Shown here: positions 1 to 8,465 of the stretch, one piece after another
Position numbering within the stretch: the first letter of the stretch is position 1
How the letters are laid out: every line of letters begins with the position of its first letter
Source of the DNA: Saprospiraceae bacterium
Lineage (GTDB): Bacteria; Bacteroidota; Bacteroidia; Chitinophagales; Saprospiraceae
DNA length: 45,663 nt
Assembly: GCA_016787415.1 (NCBI GenBank)
Contig: JAEUUT010000048.1
Span: 1 to 45,663 of the forward strand
Reading direction: 5' to 3'
Notes under the pieces: model-generated
The model's input: only the letters and a program-made list of their open reading frames with translations
Databases searched by the model: none
Told to the model about the DNA's origin: nothing
Made by a program: the position numbers and the translations under genes

Positions 1-1469
1 AATCCGAGTTGTTCGTTGTAGGTGTATTCCGAAGGCGAGAGCAGGCGACCGCTCATTTTTTCGAAATCGCGAATCTGCGTCAGTCCCAGTTCATTGGAGA
101 GTCGGCGAGTTATCTTGTCGTTGTAGCGCCCCGTCGGGTCGTCGTTGAGGCCTTCGGTCAGTTGCGCATATAAAGTGTTGTTGTTGTTGTCGGGCAGCGC
201 TTTGCCTTTAATATCTAGATATGGCGGCGCTGCCAGCGCATATTGGTCGCTCACCATCGTGGCGGTATCGGCTTCACCGAGGTCGGTCACCGCCACAATA
301 TCGCGGAATTGTTCGGTAGCGAGTTTGTCGTTCGTGATCCACACCTCCATCCGCGTTACGTTGAACAGGGACATGGGCACGGGCAGGCATTTCATGGCCG
401 GCTCAAACTCATTGCGGTTCCAGTGGCTCAGGAAGAAGTGGCGGTTTTCGTCGTATTCGTCGATGGGTTTTTCAAAAGTTTGCACTTGTGAGCCGCCCTG
501 GACGGTGAGGCTTTGCTGTTTGGAACGCTGCTGGCTGGCTACGAGGGTAGTGCGCAGGTGGCCGAATTTCAGTTCGGTTTTGATACCAAACAGGTTTTGT
601 GCGCCTTTGATCAGTTGAGAGCGCAGGGGCATGGATACGTTACCAGCTTCGATATTCTGAACGATTTCATCTTCAGAAAAACCTTTCGTATCGTAATTCA
701 ACTTCATCTGATTGTCGAAGTCGAAGGTAGCCTGCGTGTTGTAGTTGAAATTCAGGTTGAGTTTCTCCCCGATTTTGCCCGACGCGTTCATGTTAATGTC
801 CATGTCGAAATCGAAGTTGCCATTGCGCTGCTGGCGCAGGGTCAGAATAGGGTTCTGAATTTTCTGGTAATCAAACCCGAACGTCAGGTTGATGTTACCC
901 TGTGGTTTGATGCTCACATCGGTGCCGCCGAACAGGCGATCGATCAACGAGTTTTTAATATCGAATTTGGCGATGGGGTCCACCACGCCATTGCTGCTTT
1001 TTTTGTCGGAAGACACCACCCCTTGCAGGCGGTCGAAATACTCGTTTTGTTGCTTTTGGTCGCGCCAGCGCACATACTCGTCAAAAGTCATGTAGGTAGG
1101 AGCCCGATAAAAGTCGTCGCCAATTTTTTCGGTAATGATATACATCCCGGTCGCGGGGTCGTACTCCACCTGCTGGTCGATCGCTTTGGGGTCTTTCAGG
1201 TCGATGGGATTGCTACCGCCGGTTTGTAAAAAATCGTCGTACCGCTCCTGCAAGGGCGGTAGCGTGTCGGGGGCTACTACCGCCGGGGTGGGGGCAGGTG
1301 CCGGTTCGGCAGATACATCTGCAAAACGGTCGATGGCTACCGGAAGATTTTTTTCCGGAAAAAATATGGTGAGCAGCTGCGTACGCGCAATTTCCGGGTA
1401 GGAAAAGGCATACAATACACATACCGATAGCAGGCAGGTTGCCGCAAGAAGGAGGTTCCTCTTCGTCAT
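1..1469 (-). CDS. sprA: T9SS outer-membrane translocon SprA, N-terminal part (cut by window edge)
   Basis: SprA is the very large beta-barrel through which the type IX secretion system exports proteins across the outer membrane; it is also needed for gliding. About 489 N-terminal residues are present and the gene runs off the left edge. The start is ATG at 1469 (MTKRNLLLAATCLLSVCVLY), giving a hydrophobic signal-like segment. The stretch around residues 110-145 reads YDPATGMYIITEKIGDDFY and then APTYMTFDEYVRW, which I recognise as SprA-specific. It is followed by barrel-type sequence (LNLNFNYNTQATFDFDNQMK) and the conserved region around the membrane-protein-like LFGIKTELKFGHL. Full-length family members exceed 2000 residues, so most of the gene is outside the window. 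No TAnnTTTG box is seen just upstream. Confidence 0.93.
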   Translation of the reverse strand, partial: MTKRNLLLAATCLLSVCVLYAFSYPEIARTQLLTIFFPEKNLPVAIDRFADVSAEPAPAPTPAVVAPDTLPPLQERYDDFLQTGGSNPIDLKDPKAIDQQVEYDPATGMYIITEKIGDDFYRAPTYMTFDEYVRWRDQKQQNEYFDRLQGVVSSDKKSSNGVVDPIAKFDIKNSLIDRLFGGTDVSIKPQGNINLTFGFDYQKIQNPILTLRQQRNGNFDFDMDINMNASGKIGEKLNLNFNYNTQATFDFDNQMKLNYDTKGFSEDEIVQNIEAGNVSMPLRSQLIKGAQNLFGIKTELKFGHLRTTLVASQQRSKQQSLTVQGGSQVQTFEKPIDEYDENRHFFLSHWNRNEFEPAMKCLPVPMSLFNVTRMEVWITNDKLATEQFRDIVAVTDLGEADTATMVSDQYALAAPPYLDIKGKALPDNNNNTLYAQLTEGLNDDPTGRYNDKITRRLSNELGLTQIRDFEKMSGRLLSPSEYTYNEQLG

Positions 1470-1560
1470 TGTCAAAAAAAAGCAGGTGGTAGTTGTGTGT
1501 TACTTACGTAAACGGGTGGAATGACGCATAAGCGTGGAAAATGGTTGCCTGAGAATAGTC

Positions 1561-1700
1561 AGAAGTCCTGAGTCGACAGTCCTGAGTCCTGAGTCCGTAG
1601 CGTACACCTGATTACCATTGGCTTTCTTTTAAGCCTATGCCAAGAACAATCAGGTGTACGCTACGGACTCAGGACTCAGGACTGTCGACTCAGGACTTCT
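1561..1700. repeat. Heptamer-armed inverted repeat, copy 1 (53-bp perfect arms)
   Basis: Bases 1561-1613 and 1648-1700 are perfect inverted copies (53 bp each) around a 34-base centre. The outer part of each arm is a tandem of 7-bp units (AGTCCTG, AGTCGAC, AGTCCTG, AGTCCTG). The inner 70-bp core (1596-1665) begins CGTAGCGTACACCTG and ends with its complement. A smaller TTGGC/GCCAA stem lies inside the centre. The core is homologous to that at 13560-13628. The right arm contains the last codons and the stop codon of the TolC-like gene (stop at 1690-1692). It lies between tolC-like and sprA, both on the minus strand, so it could also act as a hairpin in the tolC transcript's 3' end or the sprA leader. 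Confidence 0.9.
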
Positions 1701-3042
1701 TCAGTTCACTCAATTTTCCAGTAGTTTTCAGCATTTTAAGGACAGCCAGTTTGTAACTGAAAACCTGTTGCCAATAATTGGTTTCCGCTTCGGAAAGGGC
1801 CGTTTGGGCATTGAGCAGATCGGTGAGGGGCACCACACCTTCTTTATACTGGAGCATAAGTTTGTCGCTGATTTCGCGGGCCAGGCCGACGTTATCTGTC
1901 TGTGTACGAAGCCCGCGCAAGGCGTTTTGGAGTTGTTCGCGGGCCTGTCTGAACTCGAGTTCCTTGGCACTGTTCAGTTGTCGTCGGTCTTCTGCAAGTT
2001 TTTGGCCTTCTATGGCCAGAAAATCTGATTTGTGCAGCCTGCGGAAACCGTCGAAAATGGGGATTTGCATTTTAAGGCCGAGTGCTACTGCGCCATACCA
2101 GCGGCGGTTGATGTCGAAAAAATTGGCATCAGGCCTGAAGGTTTGGGTAAACGCACTTGCATATGCACTGAAATTGGGTACGTTTTCTGCTTTCAAACTG
2201 CTGAGTTGAATGCGATTGAGTTCTACCTGATGCAGGAGCAGCCTGTATTCCGTGGTAGTTTCCGCTTCGAGTGCGAGGTTTTGCCAGCGGGCCGAATCGG
2301 CCGCAGGAGCCGCCATGTCATCTACCGGATCGAAGGCCTCGTCGTAGGAAACGCCGCATAGAAACTGAAGCGTTTGACGCAGGCCGCTGATGGCTGTGTA
2401 CAGATTTTGGCGCTGTGTTTCCAGGTTGGTATGTGCTACCTGGATGCGTTTCACATCTGTAGGAATGGCATATCCATTGGCTAACTGCAACTTTGCCATA
2501 CGCTGCAAGGCATCCAGTTTGTCCAGATTGGCATTGAGTGCGCGCAGGAGTTGTTCCGTTTGCAGGGTTTGATAAAAAACGGTGGCTGTGCTGTAAATCA
2601 CATCTTCTTCTGATCTGGTTTGCAGCAAATCGTAGATATTTCTGGAAATATTGGCCGCAGGCGCCATGCGACGTGCCGATTCATTGAACAACTGCTGTTG
2701 TATGTTGATGGAACCTGTTAGTTGCCAGGGGCGGCCGAATTGCACAGGCAAATACGTGTTGTCGGCCATGCCAAACAATTCGCCAGGAATCAATTGGGTT
2801 GGCAAAACCGGCAGATAATCCATATTCACGCCGACATTAATTTGTGGTAATGCAGCGCTTCGGCCTTCTTGAAGGCGTTTTTCTACGCCCTGGCGGTCTA
2901 ATTGTGCCTTGTGCAATTGCGCACTGTTGTCTATAGACAGGCGCAAACAATCGCTGAGCGAAATCGGGCGTATTGGAGCAGGTTGAGCGTTGATAATTCC
3001 TATAAAAACGCTCCACAGCAGGATGGGAAGGCTATTTTTCAT
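1690..3042 (-). CDS. TolC-family outer-membrane efflux protein
   Basis: Outer-membrane channel of a tripartite efflux or type I secretion pump. The product is 450 aa, the usual TolC size, with a signal peptide (MKNSLPILLWSVFIGIINAQ). It has the two-fold repeat of long helices typical of the family: SLSDCLRLSIDNSAQLHKAQ near the N-terminus and a second copy ending in EGVVPLTDLLNAQTALSEAE near the C-terminus. An in-frame ATG 15 bases upstream (3057) is possible, but the -7 box TATCTTTG at 3047-3054 would then lie inside the gene, so ATG 3042 is chosen. No inner-membrane pump or membrane-fusion gene is adjacent, so the partner and substrate are unknown. The last codons lie in the arm of the inverted repeat at 1561-1700. 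Confidence 0.88.
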   Translation of the reverse strand: MKNSLPILLWSVFIGIINAQPAPIRPISLSDCLRLSIDNSAQLHKAQLDRQGVEKRLQEGRSAALPQINVGVNMDYLPVLPTQLIPGELFGMADNTYLPVQFGRPWQLTGSINIQQQLFNESARRMAPAANISRNIYDLLQTRSEEDVIYSTATVFYQTLQTEQLLRALNANLDKLDALQRMAKLQLANGYAIPTDVKRIQVAHTNLETQRQNLYTAISGLRQTLQFLCGVSYDEAFDPVDDMAAPAADSARWQNLALEAETTTEYRLLLHQVELNRIQLSSLKAENVPNFSAYASAFTQTFRPDANFFDINRRWYGAVALGLKMQIPIFDGFRRLHKSDFLAIEGQKLAEDRRQLNSAKELEFRQAREQLQNALRGLRTQTDNVGLAREISDKLMLQYKEGVVPLTDLLNAQTALSEAETNYWQQVFSYKLAVLKMLKTTGKLSELKKS

Positions 3043-3046
3043 TCCG

Positions 3047-3054
3047 CAAAGATA
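3047..3054 (-). promoter_or_regulatory. -7 promoter box upstream of tolC-like gene
   Basis: Minus-strand TATCTTTG fits the Bacteroidota -7 consensus TAnnTTTG. It ends only four bases before the ATG at 3042, implying a very short or leaderless transcript. I see no clear TTG -33 element at the expected distance. Confidence 0.5.
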
Positions 3055-3101
3055 CATATATGATTCTGCGTGAAAAATAAAGAAATTTCAGCAGGATTCC
3101 T

Positions 3102-4469
3102 TCAGCGGATAAGTGTTACATCGCCCTGATAGGTTTCTACCCGTTCGTCGGTGAACAAAACAGTGGCCTGCCAGAAATATACGCCAGAAGCGGCTTTTTC
3201 CCCAGCGGTTTCGCCATGCCAGCCGGATGCAGGCGCATTCACGGGCATCTGGCGCCCATCAAACCACAACCTGCCTGACCTGTCAAAAATGCGCAGCGAT
3301 TGTACCGACCGTACACCTACATCTCCATACGCGCTGAAAAACTGGTTTGCAGGAGCGCCTGTCTCCGGCGAAAAAACATTTGGAAAATACACATTCCGGT
3401 TCTTGTGCACCTGAATCAGGATGGTATCTATCGACAGACAGCCATTTTCATCGCGTACCCGAACGGTGTATGTGGTTGATGTATTGGGAAAAAATGTTGC
3501 TTTCGCACTGGCTGTATCTTGCCAGATACCAATATGGGGCGACCAGTCGATTTTACTCAGCAGGCGATCGCTATTTAGTTCCAGTTCGAGCGTATCACCT
3601 GAAAACATGCTGGCATCCGAGCCTGCACTCAACTCAAATTCCGGCCCTTGCAGCACCTCCGCCTCCTGCAAAATGGTACATCCATTCTGATCCTGTATTT
3701 CAACCGTATACCATCCGGGCGACAGACTGTCCCACGAAGCCGAGTAGCCCGTGATAGCCGCACCTTCGAGGGTCATGGTGTAGGGCCCCACTCCGCCTCC
3801 GGCCGAGAGTACGTTCACCTGCCCAGTATTTTGATCCAGACAGGCTTCCGCTTTGGCACTTACGTCCGCAGAAAGTGGCGGCGGCGCATCCAGGGTAAAA
3901 ACAAGATCAATAGTACATCCACTGGCATCCCTTACCTGCACGGAATGCTGACCGGGTGGCAAATTGACCACTACCGGACTGGTAGTGCCTGTCGACCACA
4001 AAAAACTGTAATCATGCGTTCCTCCGCTCACTTCTACACGTGCTTTCCCATTTCCAGGCCCGTTCACACAGGCTACATCATACCCACTATAATTGGAAAG
4101 TACATTGATGGCGCCTCCCAGTGGCGGCGGTTCTATGATAGAAGCAGCAAATGTGGTGTCATTTCCATTCAGGTTCATCACCTTGAACAGATAATCACCC
4201 GGAGGGAGGCTGTCCAAAAGATCGGAAGGGCTGCTCCCAGTAAGCGAGCCGATGCCACCCAAAGTATCGGAAAAGAGGCTTTCCCACTCGTAAATGACAA
4301 ACCCGCCATTCGAAACAAGCGTGAGTTGGAATGTCCCATCGTGCATGCCGGTGCAGGAAATATTACCCGCTTGCACTTCCACGCCCATTGCTACCACCGG
4401 CTCCGGGATCGGCCCCGCCACAGCCACAGACGGCAACAAAAGGCAGCAAAAAAGGTATATTTTCCTCAT
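3102..4469 (-). CDS. Secreted SprB-repeat protein with T9SS type B (CHU_C) sorting domain
   Basis: A 455-aa exported protein: signal peptide MRKIYLFCCLLLPSVAVAG, then three or four beta-sandwich repeats of SprB type (segments beginning ISCTGMHDGTFQL, VACVNGPGNGKARVEVSGG and EACLDQNTGQVNVLSAGGG, each followed by a Y-x-W or Y-x-L strand). The C-terminus (from about residue 360) is a gliding-motility-associated domain: NVFSPETGAPANQFF, then LRIFDRSGRLWFDG and ASGVYFWQATV. This is the type B signal that sends cargo through the SprA channel, usually for surface attachment. Its specific role, such as adhesin or mucin-like coat, cannot be told. The gene is alone on its strand segment with a -7 box at 4521-4528. 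Confidence 0.88.
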   Translation of the reverse strand: MRKIYLFCCLLLPSVAVAGPIPEPVVAMGVEVQAGNISCTGMHDGTFQLTLVSNGGFVIYEWESLFSDTLGGIGSLTGSSPSDLLDSLPPGDYLFKVMNLNGNDTTFAASIIEPPPLGGAINVLSNYSGYDVACVNGPGNGKARVEVSGGTHDYSFLWSTGTTSPVVVNLPPGQHSVQVRDASGCTIDLVFTLDAPPPLSADVSAKAEACLDQNTGQVNVLSAGGGVGPYTMTLEGAAITGYSASWDSLSPGWYTVEIQDQNGCTILQEAEVLQGPEFELSAGSDASMFSGDTLELELNSDRLLSKIDWSPHIGIWQDTASAKATFFPNTSTTYTVRVRDENGCLSIDTILIQVHKNRNVYFPNVFSPETGAPANQFFSAYGDVGVRSVQSLRIFDRSGRLWFDGRQMPVNAPASGWHGETAGEKAASGVYFWQATVLFTDERVETYQGDVTLIR

Positions 4470-4520
4470 CGTGAAGTAGCAGGTGTTTATCTGTTTATTC
4501 GAAGCCAGTTATCAAAGTGG

Positions 4521-4528
4521 CAAAAATA
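4521..4528 (-). promoter_or_regulatory. -7 promoter box upstream of SprB-repeat protein gene
   Basis: Minus-strand TATTTTTG matches TAnnTTTG, about 50 bases upstream of the ATG at 4469. No good -33 TTG was found at 18-21 bases. Confidence 0.45.
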
Positions 4529-4565
4529 CGGCAATCCGTACAGGATGAGGAGGTCGCTTTGTTAA

Positions 4566-5030
4566 TTACTTGCAGGCCTTCCGCCTCGTATCGAGGATGT
4601 ACTGAATTTTCCAGCCCTCCTGGGTTTTGACCAATTGAAAAGAGTTGGTACCGCAGTGGGATATTTTTCCGTTGAGGTAAAATTTGTAGGGCGTCCACAC
4701 GCTGGCCAGTGAGGCTTCGCTCATAATAGACTCAAATTCTATTTTTTCATCGTATTTGTCTTTCGTAGGTGTACCTACAAACGTGATTAATTCGTTAAAA
4801 TCCTCCGTAAATACCTGCCAATTCCCGTCGCGGTCGGCCATGTAGGTTTGCATAACCGGCTGACTGGTACAGGATTTTTTCAGCAGAATGGTGTCGCCAT
4901 GTTCTAGGCCTTCAAAAAACAGGTTAATCACCGCTTTAATAGCCTTTTCATCTTTTTCCTCTTTTTGGGCATGGAGCGGCAGTGTTGCGAAGAGGCACAG
5001 AACAAGCAGGGCACAATGTGTGTTTTTCAT
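4566..5030 (-). CDS. Secreted NTF2-like (SnoaL/lumazine-binding-like) protein
   Basis: A 154-aa protein with signal peptide MKNTHCALLVLCLFATLPLHAQ. The mature part has the cone-shaped NTF2-like pattern: an N-terminal helix AIKAVINLFFEGLEHGD, then LKKSCTSQPVMQTYM, and a sheet ending in ASVWTPYKFYLNGKISHCG, NSFQLVKTQEGWKIQYILDT. This resembles the Bacteroidota periplasmic nuclear-transport-factor-2-like proteins (putative lumazine-binding group). No catalytic residues are evident, and a binding role is the safest guess. It stands divergent from trxA. Confidence 0.75.
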   Translation of the reverse strand: MKNTHCALLVLCLFATLPLHAQKEEKDEKAIKAVINLFFEGLEHGDTILLKKSCTSQPVMQTYMADRDGNWQVFTEDFNELITFVGTPTKDKYDEKIEFESIMSEASLASVWTPYKFYLNGKISHCGTNSFQLVKTQEGWKIQYILDTRRKACK

Positions 5031-5219
5031 AAAAATTCAAGCAGACAGAAAGTTGGTGAAATAAAATTCCAAAATAGCGGGATTTTAACCCTCCATTTCC
5101 TAAAAATAGCCGGAAAGCCTCATCCTGCCCGTGTTCAACCGCTTTAAGCAGGGTAATGGCAAATGGCAGCGAAGCGCTATCTTGTGCCGCTTTTTATCTC
5201 TTTTAAAAAAACAGAAGAT

Positions 5220-5525
5220 ATGAAATCTTCATTCGAGCAACTGGTTCAATCCGAAACACCCGTTTTGATTGATTTTTGGGCCACCTGGTGTGGGCCTTGT
5301 CGCGCTATGGCACCTGTATTGGAAGACCTGAAAACGGAAATGGGCGATCGGGTGCGTATCATCAAGATCGACGTAGACAAAAACACAGACCTGGCTGTAC
5401 AAATGAAAGTAATGGGCGTCCCTACGCTGATGTTGTATAAAAACGGGCAATTGCTTTGGAGCGAAGCCGGTGTTCAGACCAAAGCCGCCCTCAAAAAGGT
5501 CATCGAAAGTGCAGAAAACCAGTAA
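5220..5525 (+). CDS. trxA: Thioredoxin
   Basis: A 101-aa cytoplasmic disulfide reductase. It has the canonical active site WCGPC at residues 23-27, preceded by PVLIDFWATW, and the cis-proline loop GVPTLMLYKNG. The open frame extends 57 bases further upstream to 5163, but the family starts a few residues before the first strand, so ATG 5220 (MKSSFEQLVQ) is chosen; AGAAG lies just before it. It is the first gene of a plus-strand run that reaches 8893, with gaps of 22, 40, 42, 2 and 1 bases between successive genes. The following gene is 22 bases downstream. Confidence 0.93.
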   Translation: MKSSFEQLVQSETPVLIDFWATWCGPCRAMAPVLEDLKTEMGDRVRIIKIDVDKNTDLAVQMKVMGVPTLMLYKNGQLLWSEAGVQTKAALKKVIESAENQ

Positions 5526-5547
5526 AACCCAAAATCTCGCCTGCGGT

Positions 5548-6291
5548 ATGTCTGTTTTGCTGTGGTTGTTTTCATTTTTTCTCCCTGCGTGCCAGCATAC
5601 GCCTGCTTCTTCGCAAGCCGCTCCCGTATCTGCTGCAACGACTGCTCCGCAGGACTCTTTCGCACGGGAATATCTGCTGGGAAAATTTGATCCTGCCACC
5701 CATCCGGATTTTGTGCAGGTAGGAAAACCTTACACGGATCGTTCCGGCATGATGTTGCGCAAGGAAACGTTCGAGGCTTTCAAACAAATGTATCAGGCAG
5801 CGAAAGCCGATGGCATCGTACTTCGAATCATTTCTTCCACCCGCACATTTGGTCAGCAAAAAACCATTTGGGAAACCAAATGGGAACGCTTTGCCAAAGA
5901 TGCGCCGCTGCCAAAGGATCGCGCATTGAAAATTCTCCAGTTTTCTTCCATGCCTGGTTCTTCGCGGCATCATTGGGGCACCGATGTCGATTTGAACGAT
6001 CTCAATAACCCGTCTTTCGAGGCGGGTGGCAAGTACCAAAAGGTATATGCCTGGTTGCAGGCACATGCCCATGAATACGGATTTTGCCAACCCTACACTG
6101 CCGGCAGGGCGCATGGTTATCAGGAGGAAAAATGGCATTGGTCGTACACTACGCTTAGTAAACCACTGCTGCAAGCCTATAAAAAACAACTTACTGACGC
6201 CGAGATTCAGGGGTTCAAGGGCGCCGAACTGGCGCCCGAACTACATACCGTGGAATATTACGTTGGTGACATCAATACAGATTGCCAGTAG
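5548..6291 (+). CDS. VanY/LAS-family D,D- or L,D-carboxypeptidase, lipoprotein
   Basis: A 247-aa zinc peptidase of the LAS superfamily (VanY, M15B), which trims stem peptides of peptidoglycan. Zinc ligands and catalytic residues are visible: SRHHWGTDVDLN (H and D ligands) and EEKWHWSY (catalytic E and third ligand H), with the substrate motif ISSTRTFGQQ upstream. The frame is open from 5470 inside trxA, but ATG 5548 gives a clean lipoprotein signal, MSVLLWLFSFFLPAC, with a lipobox ending in C15. It is therefore likely a periplasm-facing lipoprotein. It probably shares a transcript with trxA and the redoxin downstream. Confidence 0.85.
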   Translation: MSVLLWLFSFFLPACQHTPASSQAAPVSAATTAPQDSFAREYLLGKFDPATHPDFVQVGKPYTDRSGMMLRKETFEAFKQMYQAAKADGIVLRIISSTRTFGQQKTIWETKWERFAKDAPLPKDRALKILQFSSMPGSSRHHWGTDVDLNDLNNPSFEAGGKYQKVYAWLQAHAHEYGFCQPYTAGRAHGYQEEKWHWSYTTLSKPLLQAYKKQLTDAEIQGFKGAELAPELHTVEYYVGDINTDCQ

Positions 6292-6331
6292 CCCGGAAAT
6301 ACCATCACACATTTTTTTCTTTTTTAAAGAA

Positions 6332-6898
6332 ATGGCATACACAGAATCCAACATGCTTCCTCTGGGCACCACAGCCCCCGATTTTGAACTTCCCGACCCT
6401 TCCAGCGGCCAAAATGTGCGCCTGCAGGATATTCCAAAAGGCAAGGCTACTGTGGTAATGTTCCTCTGCAATCATTGCCCGTACGTTTTATACGTCAACC
6501 CCGAAATTGTACACATCGTAGATGAATATGCGCCACAGGGCGTTTCTTTTGTAGGCATCAACAGCAACGATGCAGAAACACACCCGGATGATGGCCCTGA
6601 TAAAATGCCGGAACATGCCCGCACGGTGGGATACAATTTCCCGTACCTTTACGACGAAACCCAGGACGTGGCACGTGCATACGATGCCGCCTGTACACCC
6701 GACTTTTACGTTTTTGACAGCGAACGCCGACTGGTGTACCGCGGCCAACTCGACCCCAGCCGACCCAAGCGCAACCCTATTCCCAGTACAGGAGAGGATC
6801 TGCGCGCAGCACTCGATGCTGTGCTGAATATGCAACCGGCTCCAACCGTGCAACGCCCTTCCGGCGGCTGTAATATCAAATGGAAAGCAGATCATTGA
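6332..6898 (+). CDS. AhpC/TSA-type thioredoxin-fold redoxin (CNHC)
   Basis: A 188-aa cytosolic redoxin. After the N-terminal APDFELPD strand typical of AhpC/TSA proteins comes VVMFLCNHCPYVLYV, giving a CxxC (CNHC) active site, and later AACTPDFYVFD with a cis-Pro-like TP. The family is the widespread 'thioredoxin family protein' with CNHCPYV. Its partner substrates are unknown. The frame is open from 6026 inside the upstream peptidase gene, but that segment is shadow; ATG 6332 (MAYTESNML) follows an AAAGA Shine-Dalgarno-like tract. There is no signal peptide. The gap to the upstream gene is 40 bases. Confidence 0.87.
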   Translation: MAYTESNMLPLGTTAPDFELPDPSSGQNVRLQDIPKGKATVVMFLCNHCPYVLYVNPEIVHIVDEYAPQGVSFVGINSNDAETHPDDGPDKMPEHARTVGYNFPYLYDETQDVARAYDAACTPDFYVFDSERRLVYRGQLDPSRPKRNPIPSTGEDLRAALDAVLNMQPAPTVQRPSGGCNIKWKADH

Positions 6899-6940
6899 TC
6901 AAAAACACCTCTAAACCTGTCACTACAATAACTAACTGCA

Positions 6941-7801
6941 ATGCGACCAGAACAAATCACTGACCAACATATCCAGGATTTCATTAAAGCCGGTTTATAC
7001 GAAGACATCCGCGAAGGCGACCATACTTCACTGGCCACCATCCCGGCCGACAGTCGCAGCCGCGCTGTACTCAAGGTAAAAGATTACGGAATGTTGGCCG
7101 GCGTGGAACTGGCGCAACTCATTTTCAAACACATTGACCCCAGTTCGAATATCGTAGTACACAAAACGGACGGTACCGACGTCTTTTTTGGCGAGGTCGC
7201 TTTTGAAGTGGAAGGCAATACGCGCGCACTCCTGCAAGCAGAACGCCTGGTACTTAACTCCATGCAGCGTATGAGCGGCATCGCTACCCTAAGTAGTCGT
7301 TTTGCTTTTGAAGTAGGCGACCTGCCAGTTAAAGTGCTGGATACGCGAAAAACAACGCCTTTGATCCGTTTTCTGGAAAAATGGGCCGTGAAAATCGGCG
7401 GTTGTGAAAATTACCGCTGGGGCCTATACGACTGGATGATGATCAAAGACAACCATGTGGATGCCGCAGGCGGCGTCCGCCAGGCCATCGAGGGCGCTCA
7501 CCGCTATCAGAAAGAGAAAGGGCTGCAACTGGGCATCACCGTGGAAGTGCGCAACCTGGTGGAAGTAGAAGAAGTGTTGAACATCGGCGGCATCACACGC
7601 ATTATGTTCGACAACTTCGAACTCCCCATCCTCACAGAAGCCGTTGCTATGGTAGGAAATCAATTTGAAACGGAGGCCAGCGGTGGTATCACACTGTATA
7701 ATGTGCGAAAATATGCCCACTCCGGTGTTCATTATATTTCTGCCGGGGCACTGACGCATTCCGCCCACCCGCTCGACCTCAGTTTGAAAATTGTTCGGTA
7801 A
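6941..7801 (+). CDS. nadC: Nicotinate-nucleotide pyrophosphorylase (carboxylating)
   Basis: QPRTase joins quinolinate and PRPP to give nicotinate mononucleotide, CO2 and pyrophosphate in de novo NAD synthesis. The 286-aa length is standard. The diagnostic core is present: LDTRKTTPLIRFLEKWAVKI followed by GGCENYRWGLYDWMMIKDNH, plus EVEVRNL-type TVEVRNLVEVEE and the C-terminal SGGITLYNVRKYA. Start ATG 6941 follows TAACTGCA without a strong Shine-Dalgarno. nadA and nadB are not in the window. Confidence 0.96.
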   Translation: MRPEQITDQHIQDFIKAGLYEDIREGDHTSLATIPADSRSRAVLKVKDYGMLAGVELAQLIFKHIDPSSNIVVHKTDGTDVFFGEVAFEVEGNTRALLQAERLVLNSMQRMSGIATLSSRFAFEVGDLPVKVLDTRKTTPLIRFLEKWAVKIGGCENYRWGLYDWMMIKDNHVDAAGGVRQAIEGAHRYQKEKGLQLGITVEVRNLVEVEEVLNIGGITRIMFDNFELPILTEAVAMVGNQFETEASGGITLYNVRKYAHSGVHYISAGALTHSAHPLDLSLKIVR

Positions 7802-7803
7802 GC

Positions 7804-8463
7804 ATGTTGTGGAAACGCCTCATTCTGAATGCGTTGAAACATTGGCGAACCCGCCAGAGCAGGCGTATTCCCTACACAGAACTGAATGAGGCGCACCTTC
7901 GGCATCTTCAAACCATTCCCAACCGGGAAGCACTGCTCGATTGCCTGCCTCATCAGGCCGTTGTAGCAGAATTAGGCGTGTTTCGGGGCGATTTTAGCAA
8001 AGAAATACTGGAGCGAACAAGCCCTTCCGTATTGCATTTGATTGATAGTTGGGAAGGCCTCCAATCCCTGAAAAACCTCAATGCGGTGCAACAAAGGTTT
8101 CAACCAGAACTTGCTTGCGGGAAAATAAGCATCCACCAGGAAAGAAGTGTGGCAGCATTGAACCAGTTCCCAGATCACTATTTTGATTGGGTGTACATCG
8201 ATACCGACCACTCGTACCCAACTACCAAAGCGGAATTGCATGCCTGCGCCCGCGTGGTCAAAGCCGATGGCTGGATTGCAGGGCATGATTATGTGACGGG
8301 CAACTGGGACGGCGGCGTTCGGTACGGGGTCGTAGAAGCCGTAAATGAATTTTGTGTTGAACACGACTGGACGATCCGCTATTTCACCGCAGAAACACAT
8401 CGACACCTGAGTTTCGCTCTTCAGCGCCTCTCTCACCTCTCACCTCTCACCTCTCACCTCTAA
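7804..8463 (+). CDS. Class I SAM-dependent methyltransferase (Methyltransf_24 type)
   Basis: A 219-aa protein whose SAM-binding motif I is VVAELGVFRGDFSKEIL, followed by HLIDSWEG (motif II acid) and DWVYIDTDHSYPTTKAEL, ending in VKADGWIAGHDY. This is the Methyltransf_24 layout found with glycan or small-molecule methylation; the substrate is unknown. It starts two bases after the nadC stop and is very likely cotranscribed. The C-terminal 11 residues (LSHLSPLTSHL) are encoded by a heptamer tandem repeat (8431-8465), so the natural C-terminus has probably been replaced or extended by repeat sequence. Confidence 0.82.
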   Translation: MLWKRLILNALKHWRTRQSRRIPYTELNEAHLRHLQTIPNREALLDCLPHQAVVAELGVFRGDFSKEILERTSPSVLHLIDSWEGLQSLKNLNAVQQRFQPELACGKISIHQERSVAALNQFPDHYFDWVYIDTDHSYPTTKAELHACARVVKADGWIAGHDYVTGNWDGGVRYGVVEAVNEFCVEHDWTIRYFTAETHRHLSFALQRLSHLSPLTSHL

Positions 8464-8465
8464 CA
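8431..8465. repeat. Heptamer tandem array (TCTCACC)n
   Basis: Four exact TCTCACC units (8431-8458) and one degenerate unit (TCTAACA, 8459-8465). It encodes the C-terminal tail and stop of the methyltransferase and overlaps the ATG of the next gene. The unit is the same heptamer family (TCACCTC in another phase) as the arms of the inverted repeat at 13513-13661. Confidence 0.9.

Noticed and set aside
8431..8465. Heptamer arrays as CRISPR repeats
   Set aside because: Units are 7 bp and contiguous with no spacers, and no cas gene is present.
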